A stretch of DNA of 64,000 nucleotides from NCBI GenBank assembly GCA_050293885.1, contig JBNKNO010000004.1, positions 1 through 64,000 on the forward strand, in the 5' to 3' direction. The stretch comes from Nitrogeniibacter sp050293885 (GTDB lineage: Bacteria; Pseudomonadota; Gammaproteobacteria; Burkholderiales; Rhodocyclaceae). Of this stretch, positions 42,352-50,568 are shown piece after piece. Made by a program: the position numbers and the translations under genes. The first letter of the stretch is position 1, and the number at the start of each line of letters is the position of its first letter. Under the pieces are notes generated by a model. It was not told the origin of the DNA. It saw only the letters and a program-made list of their open reading frames with translations, and did not search any database.

Positions 42352-43439
42352 AACGACTGGTGCTGCTGGGCGGCGGGCATGCCCACGTGCACGTCCTCGA
42401 AGCGCTCGCCTGCGAGCCGATCGAGGATGTCGCGGTCACGCTGATATCGCCCTACCCGCGGCAAATCTACTCGGGCATGTTGCCCGGGTGGATCGCCGGT
42501 CACTACGCGCTCGACGAATGTGCCATCCAGCTCGCCCCCATGGCCGCACGCGGCGGATGCACCTTTCACCAGAGCCACGCGGTTGCGCTCGATCTGGCGG
42601 CACGTGTGGTGGTCTGCGCAGATGGCACACGAGAACCCTTCGACTGGCTCTCCATCGATACCGGCCCGACCACAGCCGCGCTTGGCATTGATGGCGCGCA
42701 CGCCCATGCGCTGGCGGTGCGCCCCATCGAAGATTTCATCGGCGGCATCGCGCACATGCTGCCGCTGCTCGAGGCCAAACCGCAACACGCCGTCGCCATC
42801 GTCGGCGCCGGGGCGGCCGGCGTCGAGCTCGCCTTCGCCTTGCGCCATCGTTGCCCCGAGACCGACATCGCTCTGATCGGCAGCAGCGCGGCCCCGCTCG
42901 ACGGCTTGCCACGCCTGCTTCAATGGCGCGCCCGGCACCTGCTCGAATCACGCCGCATCGGCTGGCGCGCCAAGGTGCGCGCCCGGTCGGTGGATGCGAG
43001 CGGCGTCCTGCTCGACAACGGTGAGCACCTGCCGGCCACCCACGTGCTGCAAGTTACGGGCGCGGCGGCACCACGCTGGCCTGGCGAGTCGGGACTGGCG
43101 GTCGACCCGGCCGGCTTCATTCGTGTCGATGCCACGCTGCGCTCGACCTCCCATCCGTTCGTGTTTGCGGCCGGCGACATCGCCAGCTATCACCAGCCGC
43201 GCCCCAAATCGGGTGTCTTTGCCGTGCGCGCCGGTCCGCCGCTGGCGGCCAATCTGCGCCGGGTGCTCGCCGGTGAAGTCCCGGTGCCGTGGGCGCCGCA
43301 GCGCCGCGCGCTCTATCTCATCAGCACCGGCAACCATCACGCACTCGCCTCCTGGGGGCCGCTGGCCTGGTGGGGAGACTGGGTGTGGCGCTGGAAGGAC
43401 CGGATCGATCGCCGCTTCATGGCCCGTTTTGGCCGCTGA
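42348..43439 (+). CDS. FAD-dependent oxidoreductase of the Nterm_to_SelD (NDH-2-like) family
   Basis: A 363-residue flavoprotein. KRLVLLGGGHAHVHVLEALA is the FAD motif, SPYPRQIYSGMLPGWIAGHY is diagnostic, VAIVGAGAAGVELAFALRHR binds NAD(P), and VFAAGDIASYHQPRPKSGVF is the ATG-like end. This family is found alone or fused to the N-terminus of selenophosphate synthetase (TIGR03169, Nterm_to_SelD). Here it is not fused, and no selD or selA/B lies nearby. It is coupled to DUF3047 by ATGA and is the last gene of the arsS-type set. Confidence 0.86.
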   Translation: MKRLVLLGGGHAHVHVLEALACEPIEDVAVTLISPYPRQIYSGMLPGWIAGHYALDECAIQLAPMAARGGCTFHQSHAVALDLAARVVVCADGTREPFDWLSIDTGPTTAALGIDGAHAHALAVRPIEDFIGGIAHMLPLLEAKPQHAVAIVGAGAAGVELAFALRHRCPETDIALIGSSAAPLDGLPRLLQWRARHLLESRRIGWRAKVRARSVDASGVLLDNGEHLPATHVLQVTGAAAPRWPGESGLAVDPAGFIRVDATLRSTSHPFVFAAGDIASYHQPRPKSGVFAVRAGPPLAANLRRVLAGEVPVPWAPQRRALYLISTGNHHALASWGPLAWWGDWVWRWKDRIDRRFMARFGR

Positions 43440-43501
43440 ACTACCGTTTTGTCACCAAAAGCAGGCAAAATGGGAGTTTCCAATCCGCCTCACCGGTCGC
43501 C

Positions 43502-44584
43502 ATGAATCGTCTGCTAGAAGTCCGCAAACAGGGTCAGCAAATCTGGCTCGACAATCTTTCCCGTAGCCTCATCAAGGAAGGGCATCTGGCGCGCATGGTG
43601 CACGACGACGGCGTCGCCGGCGTCACCACCAATCCCGCCATCTTTGAAAAGGCCATCAGCAGCGGCAAGTATTACGAGGAAGACCTGGCCCGGCTCAAGC
43701 AGCAGGACATGAGCGCGGAAGCGCGCTACGAAGCGCTGGTCATCCCCGACGTTCAAGCGGCTTGCGATGTGCTGCACGACACCTGGACCGAATCGGCTGG
43801 CGATGCCGGCTACGTGAGCCTGGAAGTGTCGCCGGCGCTCGCGCACGACGAAGAAGCCACGGTCGCGGCGGCCCATCGGCTGCATGCCGCCGTGGCACGC
43901 GACAACCTGCTCATCAAGGTACCCGCCACGCCGGCCGGCATTCGCGCCGTCGAACGGCTGATTGCCGACGGCATCAGCGTGAACGTGACGCTACTGTTTT
44001 CGCTCGCACACGTCGAGGCCGTGGCGTCGGCGTACGTGCGCGGCCTGCAAAAGCGCGCCGACGCGGGCCACGCGCTGGGTGGTGTGTTTTCCGTGGCCAG
44101 CCTGTTCCTGTCACGCGTCGACACACTGGTCGACGGCTGGCTCGACGACAACGGCCACGCGGAGGCACGGGCCTTGCGCGGCCAAAGCGCCGTGGCCATG
44201 GCCAAACGCGCTTACCAGATGTACTGCGAGCGCTACGACGAAGACCCCACTTTCGCCGCCCTGCGCGAACAGGGCGCTCGCCCGCAATACATGCTGTGGG
44301 CCAGCACCGGCACCAAGAACCCGGACTACAGCGATCTGCTCTACGTCGAGCCGCTGATCGGTCCCGACACGGTCAACACCTTGCCGGACGCAACGCTGGC
44401 CGCCCTGATTGACCACGGCCGGGTCGCCGCGCGGCTGGACGAAGACCTCGATGCCGCGGTCGCTCAGTACGAGGCGCTGGCCGGCTTCATGATCGACATG
44501 ACCGCGGTGGGCGAAATGCTGCAGACGGCGGGCGTCGAACAATTCGAAACCGCCTTCGCCAAGCTGCTGGCGGTCACCGCCTGA
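43502..44584 (+). CDS. tal: transaldolase
   Basis: A 360-residue pentose-phosphate enzyme transferring a dihydroxyacetone unit. MNRLLEVRKQGQQIWLDNLS, GVAGVTTNPAIFEKAI, the Schiff-base Lys in DNLLIKVPATPAGIRAVERL and YMLWASTGTKNPDYSDLLYV are typical of the longer transaldolases of actinobacteria and betaproteobacteria. ATG 43502. It lies 62 bp after the flavoprotein gene and ends at a strong terminator; functional linkage with the preceding set is unlikely. Confidence 0.94.
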   Translation: MNRLLEVRKQGQQIWLDNLSRSLIKEGHLARMVHDDGVAGVTTNPAIFEKAISSGKYYEEDLARLKQQDMSAEARYEALVIPDVQAACDVLHDTWTESAGDAGYVSLEVSPALAHDEEATVAAAHRLHAAVARDNLLIKVPATPAGIRAVERLIADGISVNVTLLFSLAHVEAVASAYVRGLQKRADAGHALGGVFSVASLFLSRVDTLVDGWLDDNGHAEARALRGQSAVAMAKRAYQMYCERYDEDPTFAALREQGARPQYMLWASTGTKNPDYSDLLYVEPLIGPDTVNTLPDATLAALIDHGRVAARLDEDLDAAVAQYEALAGFMIDMTAVGEMLQTAGVEQFETAFAKLLAVTA

Positions 44585-44606
44585 CCTGCGCCCCGCCGCT
44601 GACATG

Positions 44607-44633
44607 AAAAACGCCACCCTCGGGTGGCGTTTT
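44607..44633. terminator. bidirectional terminator between tal and the DUF3135 gene
   Basis: The 12-bp stem AAAACGCCACCC/GGGTGGCGTTTT has a two-base loop, with A- and T-runs at its edges, between converging genes. Confidence 0.88.
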
Positions 44634-44654
44634 GGTGTGTTGTCGGCGCAGGCG

Positions 44655-44999
44655 TCAGGCGCCGTCATCCGGCTCGGCATTGCCACCGGCACCGAGATTC
44701 ACCAGATGAGCCTGCAAATGCTCCATTTCACGCGCCGCCTTGCGCAGCGCGATGAACCGTGCAGTCATGGCATCGAGCCGGTCACTCATCATCGTCATCA
44801 TCTCGCGTGTGGCACGCATCGGCGAGCCGGCGTTGGCACGAATGCTGTCGATCTGCTCCTGAAATTCCCGCATGCGCTCGGCTTCGCGCGGCGGAAAACT
44901 GGCGATCACGCGATTGATGTACTGCTCACGCGCACGAAAATAGGCACTCGGACTGCGCCGAGCGAGGTTGGCCCAAGCATCGAAGTCGAAATCTGACAT
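44655..44999 (-). CDS. DUF3135 family protein
   Basis: A 114-residue, helix-rich cytoplasmic protein. MSDFDFDAWANLARRSPSAY and FRAREQYINRVIASFPPREA match DUF3135, a short family of unknown function. A Met-rich middle (REMMTMMSDRLDAM) and an acidic end follow. ATG 44999 fits the family. It follows the second cheA gene (149-bp gap with a hairpin) on the minus strand, so it could be the last gene of the chemotaxis block. Confidence 0.75.
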   Translation of the reverse strand: MSDFDFDAWANLARRSPSAYFRAREQYINRVIASFPPREAERMREFQEQIDSIRANAGSPMRATREMMTMMSDRLDAMTARFIALRKAAREMEHLQAHLVNLGAGGNAEPDDGA

Positions 45000-45089
45000 G
45001 CGCTCATGTTCCAAATTAGCTCCAGTTGAGACCGATCCTACGGAGAGTCGTTCGATCGAACAAGGCCAGAATGTCACACATAAGCGCAA

Positions 45090-45122
45090 CGCCCCGGTCG
45101 GGCCAAACTGGCCGCCGGGGCG
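45090..45122 (-). terminator. possible terminator hairpin after cheA (P2-less)
   Basis: CGCCCCGG (45090-45097) pairs with CCGGGGCG (45115-45122), and an inner GGCC/GGCC extends the stem. No good T-run follows on the minus strand, so its strength is uncertain. Confidence 0.4.
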
Positions 45123-45148
45123 CTCAAACAACAGAAATATTTTTTAAA

Positions 45149-47071
45149 TCAAGCAGCTAGCAGCGGCGTCTTGATCAGTTGGGCGCGCGGAACACCGTGG
45201 CGTTCGCCCGGCCCACCCAGCAACTCCTTCATGTCGAGAATCAACACGATCTGGCCGTTGGACAGCGTCGTGACGCCGGCCACCCCGTTCGGGCGGAAGT
45301 CGTCGAGCGACTTGATGACCGCATCTTCGCGACCGGCAAAGCTGTCGATCGCGAGAATGAAGCTTTGCTCGGCGGTTTGCATCAGCACGCCATACTCGGG
45401 CTGCTCGTTCTGCGGCCAGCCCAGCAGGTTCGCCAGCGGCAGGATCGGCAACACTTCGCCGCGCACCACCATGGTGGCCCGACCGCCCACTTCCTGAACT
45501 TCCTCGGCTTCGATCGGCAGAATCTCGCGCACCATCGACAGCGGCACCGCCAGCGGCTGCTCGCCGAGGCGGACCAGCAGAACCGGCAGAATCGCGAGCG
45601 TCAGTGGCAGGCTGATGATGAAGCTGGTGCCTTCGCCAGCGGTCGATTTGATGTCGATGGCGCCGTTGAGCTTCTGGATGTTGGTACGCACCACGTCCAT
45701 GCCCACGCCGCGCCCCGATACGTCGGACACTTGCCCGGCCGTGGAGAAGCCAGGCAGGAACACCAGATTGTAGCTCTGGCGCTCGTCCATGGTGTTGGCC
45801 TCTTCGTCGGTGATGAGCCCCTTGGACACCGCAGATGCGCGCAGCCGCTCGGCGTTCATGCCACGGCCGTCGTCCGCCACCAGGATGATGATGTGGTCAC
45901 CCTCCTGGCGCGCTTCGAGGCGCAGCACCGACTTGGTCGACTTGCCGTTGGCCTTGCGTTCGTCCTTGCCCTCGACGCCGTGATCCACCGCGTTGCGGAT
46001 CAGGTGGATGATCGGATCTGACAGATCCTCGATCATGGTCTTGTCGATTTCGGTCTCTTCGCCCGCCAGTACCAGCTCCACATCCTTGCCCAGGTTGCGG
46101 GCCAGGTCGCGGGCAATGCGCGGGTATTTCTGGAACAGGCGGCCGATGGGCTGCATGCGGGTCTTCATGACCGCGTTCTGCAGGTCGGAAACCAGCAGAT
46201 CGAGCTGGCTCACCGCGACGTCGAGCGCGTGCAGGGTGTCGTTGTCGGTGTCGCCGTTGAGAATCTGACTGCGCAGTGCGTTGAGCCGGTTCTTGGTCAG
46301 GCCGATCTCACCCGAGAGGTTGAGAACCTGATCCAGCCGCGTCGTGTCGACACGGATCGAGTTGTCGCGTTGCTTTTCGCCCTCGCGGCGTCCGACCGGG
46401 CCCGAATAGCCCGGCTTGTCGGCCGCGCGGCGTCCGATGGCCGCCTTGATGATCTCTTCGGGCGGCTCGGCAGGCTGGGCCGGCGGTGCTTCCACCACAG
46501 GCGTCGGTTGCGGGGCCGCTTCCTGGGTGCCGACAACAACCGGTACGCCGGTCACGGCTTCTTGCAGTTTTTCCCAATCCGGACCTTCACCGCTCGTCTC
46601 GGCAACGGGTTCCGCGGGGGCGGCCTCGACAGAGACGGCTGCGTCGTCAGATCCGGCGTGCGCGCCATCACTCGTCAGCTCGCCCGCAAGCGCGCGGCGC
46701 AAGCTGTCGATCAGCTCTTCGCCGGCTGCCGGCGGCTGGCTCGATTGCTCGAGATAGCCAAACATGTTGCGCACGGCACCGGTCGCCGACAGGATGACGT
46801 CCATCACCTCCGACGAAATGACCAACTCGCCGTTGCGTAGCTTGTCGAACAGGTTTTCGGTCAGGTGGCACAACTCCACCAGATGGGTTGCCGCCAGAAA
46901 TCCGGCGCCACCCTTGATGGTGTGAAACCCGCGGAAAATCTCGTTCAGCAGGCCCGGATCGTCCGGCGCCCGCTCGAGGTCGACCAGCTTGTTGTCCACA
47001 TCGGACAGCAAGTCGCCCGCCTCGACGAGAAAGTCCTGCAGGAGGTCTTCCATTCCGGCGAAATCACTCAT
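45149..47071 (-). CDS. cheA: chemotaxis histidine kinase CheA lacking a P2 domain
   Basis: A 640-residue kinase. P1 carries the phosphorylated His (H50) in FRGFHTIKGGAGFLAATH. An Ala/Pro/Glu-rich linker (about 115-235) stands where P2 would be; no CheY-binding domain is visible. Dimerisation begins at SIRVDTTRLDQVLNLSGEIG; the ATPase shows HLIRNAVDHGVE, ADDGRGMNAE and VSGRGVGMDVVRTNI; the CheW-like P5 is from about 500. It autophosphorylates and passes phosphate to CheY and possibly CheV. It is the last gene of MCP-cheV-cheV-cheY-cheZ-cheA. A second CheA of different design is encoded at 59114-61354. Confidence 0.93.
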   Translation of the reverse strand: MSDFAGMEDLLQDFLVEAGDLLSDVDNKLVDLERAPDDPGLLNEIFRGFHTIKGGAGFLAATHLVELCHLTENLFDKLRNGELVISSEVMDVILSATGAVRNMFGYLEQSSQPPAAGEELIDSLRRALAGELTSDGAHAGSDDAAVSVEAAPAEPVAETSGEGPDWEKLQEAVTGVPVVVGTQEAAPQPTPVVEAPPAQPAEPPEEIIKAAIGRRAADKPGYSGPVGRREGEKQRDNSIRVDTTRLDQVLNLSGEIGLTKNRLNALRSQILNGDTDNDTLHALDVAVSQLDLLVSDLQNAVMKTRMQPIGRLFQKYPRIARDLARNLGKDVELVLAGEETEIDKTMIEDLSDPIIHLIRNAVDHGVEGKDERKANGKSTKSVLRLEARQEGDHIIILVADDGRGMNAERLRASAVSKGLITDEEANTMDERQSYNLVFLPGFSTAGQVSDVSGRGVGMDVVRTNIQKLNGAIDIKSTAGEGTSFIISLPLTLAILPVLLVRLGEQPLAVPLSMVREILPIEAEEVQEVGGRATMVVRGEVLPILPLANLLGWPQNEQPEYGVLMQTAEQSFILAIDSFAGREDAVIKSLDDFRPNGVAGVTTLSNGQIVLILDMKELLGGPGERHGVPRAQLIKTPLLAA

Positions 47072-47137
47072 TGTTCTCGCTCCGTTCCACGTTCGACCGA
47101 CACCTGTTCAGCATGTCGATACCGACTTGATCTAGTT

Positions 47138-48031
47138 TCAGAAACCCAGTGATTCGAGCAGATCGTCCACCTGCTCCTGACTGGTCACGACATCTTCACG
47201 CCCGTCGGAGGACACCACCGGGCCGTTCATCAACCCTTCGTCCGCCTTGCGCGCCGGTTTCTTGTCGACCGGTGCCGTCTCGATGAGCACGTTCAGCAAC
47301 TGCGACTCGACCATCTGCGCCATGTCGACCACGCGTTTGATGACCTGGCCAGTCAGATCCTGAAAGTCCTGCGCCATCATGATTTCGGTCAGTTGCGCAT
47401 TGGTGTTCTGGCTGTCGCTGGCGGCGGCGCCAAGAAAGTCCCGCGTCTTCGCGGCCAGTGCCTTGAACTCTTCGGGCGACAATTCGTTGGCGAACAGCTT
47501 GTCCCACTGCCCTTTCAGCTCGGTCGCGCCACTTTCGATGCGATCCTGCATGGGTTTCGCGATATCGGTGGCGTTGAGCACCTTGCTCGCGGCCTGCTCC
47601 GTCATCTGCGCGATGTAGGTCAGCCGCTGGCGTGCATCAGGCATCACTTCGGCCGCATCCTGCAGCGCCTGGTCAAAGCCCAGTTCGCTCAGGGCGTCGT
47701 GTACTTTTCGGGTCATCTGTCCGATCTTCTGATACACCGCCTCGCTGCCTTGTTCACCTTCGGCAGCCGCGCCACCCTCGGACGCACTGCTCGCCATCGG
47801 CGCGGCCGCAGGCGCTTCCGCGGCCGGGGCTTCTACCTCGACTTCCGTCTCGAACTCCCCGGCGACGGAATCGAACAGATCCTGCAACTCGTCGGAATCA
47901 GCGCCGTCGCTGGATTTTGCCTCGACGACTTCGAGTTTCGGCTTTTCCTCCGGCGTACCGGAGATACTGTCAAACAGGGCCTGCAGATCGTCTGAGTCCC
48001 CTGCTTCATCGAACTTCATACGCTTGGTCAT
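47138..48031 (-). CDS. cheZ: chemotaxis phosphatase CheZ with N-terminal LFDS repeats
   Basis: A 297-residue CheY-P phosphatase. The catalytic helix reads MMAQDFQDLTGQVIKRV, with the Asp and Gln that attack CheY-P. The C-terminal CheY-binding peptide is SQEQVDDLLESLGF. Unusually, the N-terminal ~60 residues carry two near-copies of a related motif, DSDDLQALFDSISG (12-25) and DSDELQDLFDSVAG (45-58), then an Ala/Pro/Glu-rich stretch, making the protein ~80 residues longer than E. coli CheZ. It lies 27 bp after cheY and 66 bp before cheA. Confidence 0.93.
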   Translation of the reverse strand: MTKRMKFDEAGDSDDLQALFDSISGTPEEKPKLEVVEAKSSDGADSDELQDLFDSVAGEFETEVEVEAPAAEAPAAAPMASSASEGGAAAEGEQGSEAVYQKIGQMTRKVHDALSELGFDQALQDAAEVMPDARQRLTYIAQMTEQAASKVLNATDIAKPMQDRIESGATELKGQWDKLFANELSPEEFKALAAKTRDFLGAAASDSQNTNAQLTEIMMAQDFQDLTGQVIKRVVDMAQMVESQLLNVLIETAPVDKKPARKADEGLMNGPVVSSDGREDVVTSQEQVDDLLESLGF

Positions 48032-48058
48032 GGTCGGCCTCCCATCGGTTGTTGGCGT

Positions 48059-48460
48059 TCAGGCGGCCGCCTGTTTCCCCATTTTTTCGAAGATCTTTTC
48101 CAGCTTTTCGTTCAAGGTCGCTGCCGTGAAGGGCTTGACGATGTACCCGCTTGCGCCCGCCTGGGCCGCAGCGATGATGTTTTCCTTCTTTGCCTCAGCG
48201 GTAATCATGAGTACCGGCAAATCCTTGAGATTCGGCGTCTTGCGAATCGTCTGCAACAAGGTCAGTCCGTCCATGTTGGGCATGTTCCAGTCGGTGACGA
48301 CGAAGTCGAAACTGGCCGAGCCAAGCTTTTGCAAGGCGACGACGCCGTCTTCAGCCTCATCCACGTTGGTGAAGCCCAGCTCCTTGAGCAGGTTGCGCAC
48401 GATGCGTCGCATGGTCGAAAAGTCATCGACGACGAGAAATTTCATGTTGGGATCTGCCAT
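48059..48460 (-). CDS. cheY: chemotaxis response regulator CheY
   Basis: A 133-residue single REC domain. KFLVVDDFSTMRRIVRNLLK supplies the acidic pocket, VVTDWNMPNMDGLTLLQTI the phosphorylated Asp, MITAEAKKENIIAAAQAGA the Thr/Ala switch region and YIVKPFTAATL the Lys. It is the closest in the window to E. coli CheY, which binds the flagellar switch. It lies between cheV and cheZ, so its dephosphorylation is probably by the neighbour CheZ. Confidence 0.93.
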   Translation of the reverse strand: MADPNMKFLVVDDFSTMRRIVRNLLKELGFTNVDEAEDGVVALQKLGSASFDFVVTDWNMPNMDGLTLLQTIRKTPNLKDLPVLMITAEAKKENIIAAAQAGASGYIVKPFTAATLNEKLEKIFEKMGKQAAA

Positions 48461-48505
48461 AGTTTTCTCCGGTGTTCCGGTTTATTTCCTTTCGCCCGAT
48501 ACCGC

Positions 48506-49483
48506 TCAGCGATTGCGCAGCAAGAGCGGACGCAGCGTGTCCGCCAGATTGTCAGCATCGAATTTGGCCACGTAGGCGTCGACACCCACGCGCTTGCCCA
48601 TCGCCCGGTTGGCTTCGGACGAGAGCGACGAGTGCATCACCACGGGGATACCCTCGAAACGCACGTCTTCCTTGATATTGCGCGTCAGCACATAGCCATC
48701 CATCTCCGGCATTTCGGCATCGACCAGAATCAGGTCGACTTCTTCGCGCAAGGGGCGCTCGCAGGCCTGCGCATGCTTGGCCATGCCTTCCAGGCGGGTC
48801 CAGGCTTCCAGTCCGTTCTGCGCATGCTTGTGCTTGACGTCCAGCTTGTCTAGCACCTCCGCGATCTTCTTGCGCGCGACCGCAGAGTCGTCGACAAAGA
48901 AGATATTCACGTCGTGCGGCGCACCCAGCGGCGCGATATTGCCGATGATGGCTTCGCCGAAGGTGTTGGCGAGAATGGTCTCGACGTCGAGAATCGACAC
49001 CAGGGTGCCGTCTGCCAGCTCGGTAATGGCGGTGATGTAGCTGTGAATGCCGGATGAAACGTTCTCGGGCGTGCGCACCTTGTCCCAATCGACACGGATG
49101 ATGCGATCGACCCCCTCGACCAGAAAGCCGAGTGTGCGCTTGCTGTATTCGGTCACCATCATCGATTGCCCCTGGCCATCGGATGGACTGCTCAAGCCAA
49201 GCACCTTGCCCAACTCGAGCACGGGGATGACGTTGCCGCGCAGGGAAATCAGCCCCTCAACGCCCGTCGGCATGTTGGGCGCCTTGGTAATGAACGGTGT
49301 GCGCGACACTTCGCGCACCTTGAAGACATTGATCCCGAAGGTCTCGCCGGTACCGAGCGAGAACAGCAGAATCTCCATGCGGTTCGAGCCAGCCAGCTTG
49401 GTGCGGGCATCCACATCGTCCAGAAGGTTCTTTTCGGCCGCTTCGAGCGCGGCGTTCATTTTGGTGGTTGCAAGATCACTCAT
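48506..49483 (-). CDS. cheV: chemotaxis coupling protein CheV (second of tandem pair)
   Basis: A 325-residue CheW-REC fusion. The CheW-like part includes ILLFSLGTGETFGINVFKVR and GLISLRGNVIPVLELGKVLG; the REC domain includes NIFFVDDSAVARKKIAEVLD and VDLILVDAEMPEMDGYVLTR (phospho-Asp). It couples receptors to CheA and may act as an adaptation or phosphate-sink module. It is 20 bp downstream of the first cheV, with which it shares the overall design but differs widely in sequence, so the duplication is old. Confidence 0.92.
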   Translation of the reverse strand: MSDLATTKMNAALEAAEKNLLDDVDARTKLAGSNRMEILLFSLGTGETFGINVFKVREVSRTPFITKAPNMPTGVEGLISLRGNVIPVLELGKVLGLSSPSDGQGQSMMVTEYSKRTLGFLVEGVDRIIRVDWDKVRTPENVSSGIHSYITAITELADGTLVSILDVETILANTFGEAIIGNIAPLGAPHDVNIFFVDDSAVARKKIAEVLDKLDVKHKHAQNGLEAWTRLEGMAKHAQACERPLREEVDLILVDAEMPEMDGYVLTRNIKEDVRFEGIPVVMHSSLSSEANRAMGKRVGVDAYVAKFDADNLADTLRPLLLRNR

Positions 49484-49503
49484 CGTTGCGCTTCCTTCCG
49501 TGT

Positions 49504-50472
49504 TCAGGCGGCTGCCGCGTCTTCATCGAGCTGCGCGAGCAGGCGACGAAGCGTCGAGGACAGGCGTTGGGGCTCGAATTTGGGCACATATTCATCAACA
49601 CCGACCGACAGCCCCAGCTGCTGGTTGGACATGCTCGACAGCGAGGAATGCATCAGCACCGGAATGCCTTCGAAACGCGGATCCGACTTGACCCGTTTGG
49701 TCAGGATGTAGCCATCCATTTCCGGCATTTCGATGTCCGTGAGAATCACGCGAACCAGATCCTTGACCTTGCGGCCGGTACTTTCGGCAACGGTGGCAAC
49801 CTTGACCAGTTCTTCCCAGGCCATGCGTCCATTGACACAGGCAATGCCTCGCGCGCCAAGCGCCGAGAGCGTGCGTTCGATCTGGTTGCGGGCCACGGAG
49901 GAGTCATCGGCATACAGCACGGTGACGTCCTGATCCTCGAGCGGGGTGATGCCCTTGAAGAGGTATTCGTCGTCGATACCCGAGGTTTCGGAGAGCACTT
50001 TTTCGACATCGAGCATCATCACCAACTCGTCGTTGGCCAGCTCGGTGACGGCAGTGACCAGCCCGCCGAGTTTGGCGACGAGCATGTCGGGCGGCACCCG
50101 CATCTGCGACCAGTCCAGCCGCAGGATGGTGTCGACCGCTTCGACCAGGAAGCCCTGGGTGTGGCCGTTGTACTCGGTCACGATCATGATCTCGCGTTTG
50201 GTCTCGGTGCCGATGCCGGTGTATTTGGCCAGATCGACGACCGGCACGAGCGCGCCGCGCAGGCTGACCATGCCTTCGACCGAAGAGGGCATCTCCGGCG
50301 CCGCGGTGATCTGCGGCGTACGCATCACTTCACGCACCTTGAACACGTTGATGCCGAAGGTCTCCCGGCGACCCGTGCGTGAGTCCTCGCCGAGCGAGAA
50401 CAGCAGAATCTCCAGTTTGTTTGTCCCCGCAAGGCGGGTCCGGGCATCGATGTTTTTCAGCAAATCCGACAT
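49504..50472 (-). CDS. cheV: chemotaxis coupling protein CheV (first of tandem pair)
   Basis: A 322-residue CheW-REC fusion: MSDLLKNIDARTRLAGTNKL, ILLFSLGEDSRTGRRETFGI, GMVSLRGALVPVVDLAKYTG, then REC with VTVLYADDSSVARNQIERTL and VRVILTDIEMPEMDGYILTK. A small insert (EDSRTGRR) distinguishes its CheW half from the neighbouring CheV. ATG 50472 is preferred; an upstream in-frame ATG adds 15 unsupported residues. A sigma-28-like promoter lies just upstream, inside the end of the MCP gene. Confidence 0.92.
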   Translation of the reverse strand: MSDLLKNIDARTRLAGTNKLEILLFSLGEDSRTGRRETFGINVFKVREVMRTPQITAAPEMPSSVEGMVSLRGALVPVVDLAKYTGIGTETKREIMIVTEYNGHTQGFLVEAVDTILRLDWSQMRVPPDMLVAKLGGLVTAVTELANDELVMMLDVEKVLSETSGIDDEYLFKGITPLEDQDVTVLYADDSSVARNQIERTLSALGARGIACVNGRMAWEELVKVATVAESTGRKVKDLVRVILTDIEMPEMDGYILTKRVKSDPRFEGIPVLMHSSLSSMSNQQLGLSVGVDEYVPKFEPQRLSSTLRRLLAQLDEDAAAA

Positions 50473-50540
50473 TTTTTTCTCTCCGACGGCGTGCATGACT
50501 CGCATCACGACGGGCACGCGCTAAGCCGCAATCAATAGTA

Positions 50541-50568
50541 ATTACGGCAGGGTTCCAAACTTCCTTTA
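50541..50568 (-). promoter_or_regulatory. sigma-28 (FliA)-like promoter upstream of cheV
   Basis: On the minus strand TAAA (complement of 50565-50568), a 16-bp spacer and GCCGTAAT (complement of 50541-50548) resemble the flagellar consensus TAAA-N15-GCCGATAA. It would start transcription of the cheV-cheV-cheY-cheZ-cheA genes, and its -35 overlaps the MCP stop codon. Confidence 0.5.
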
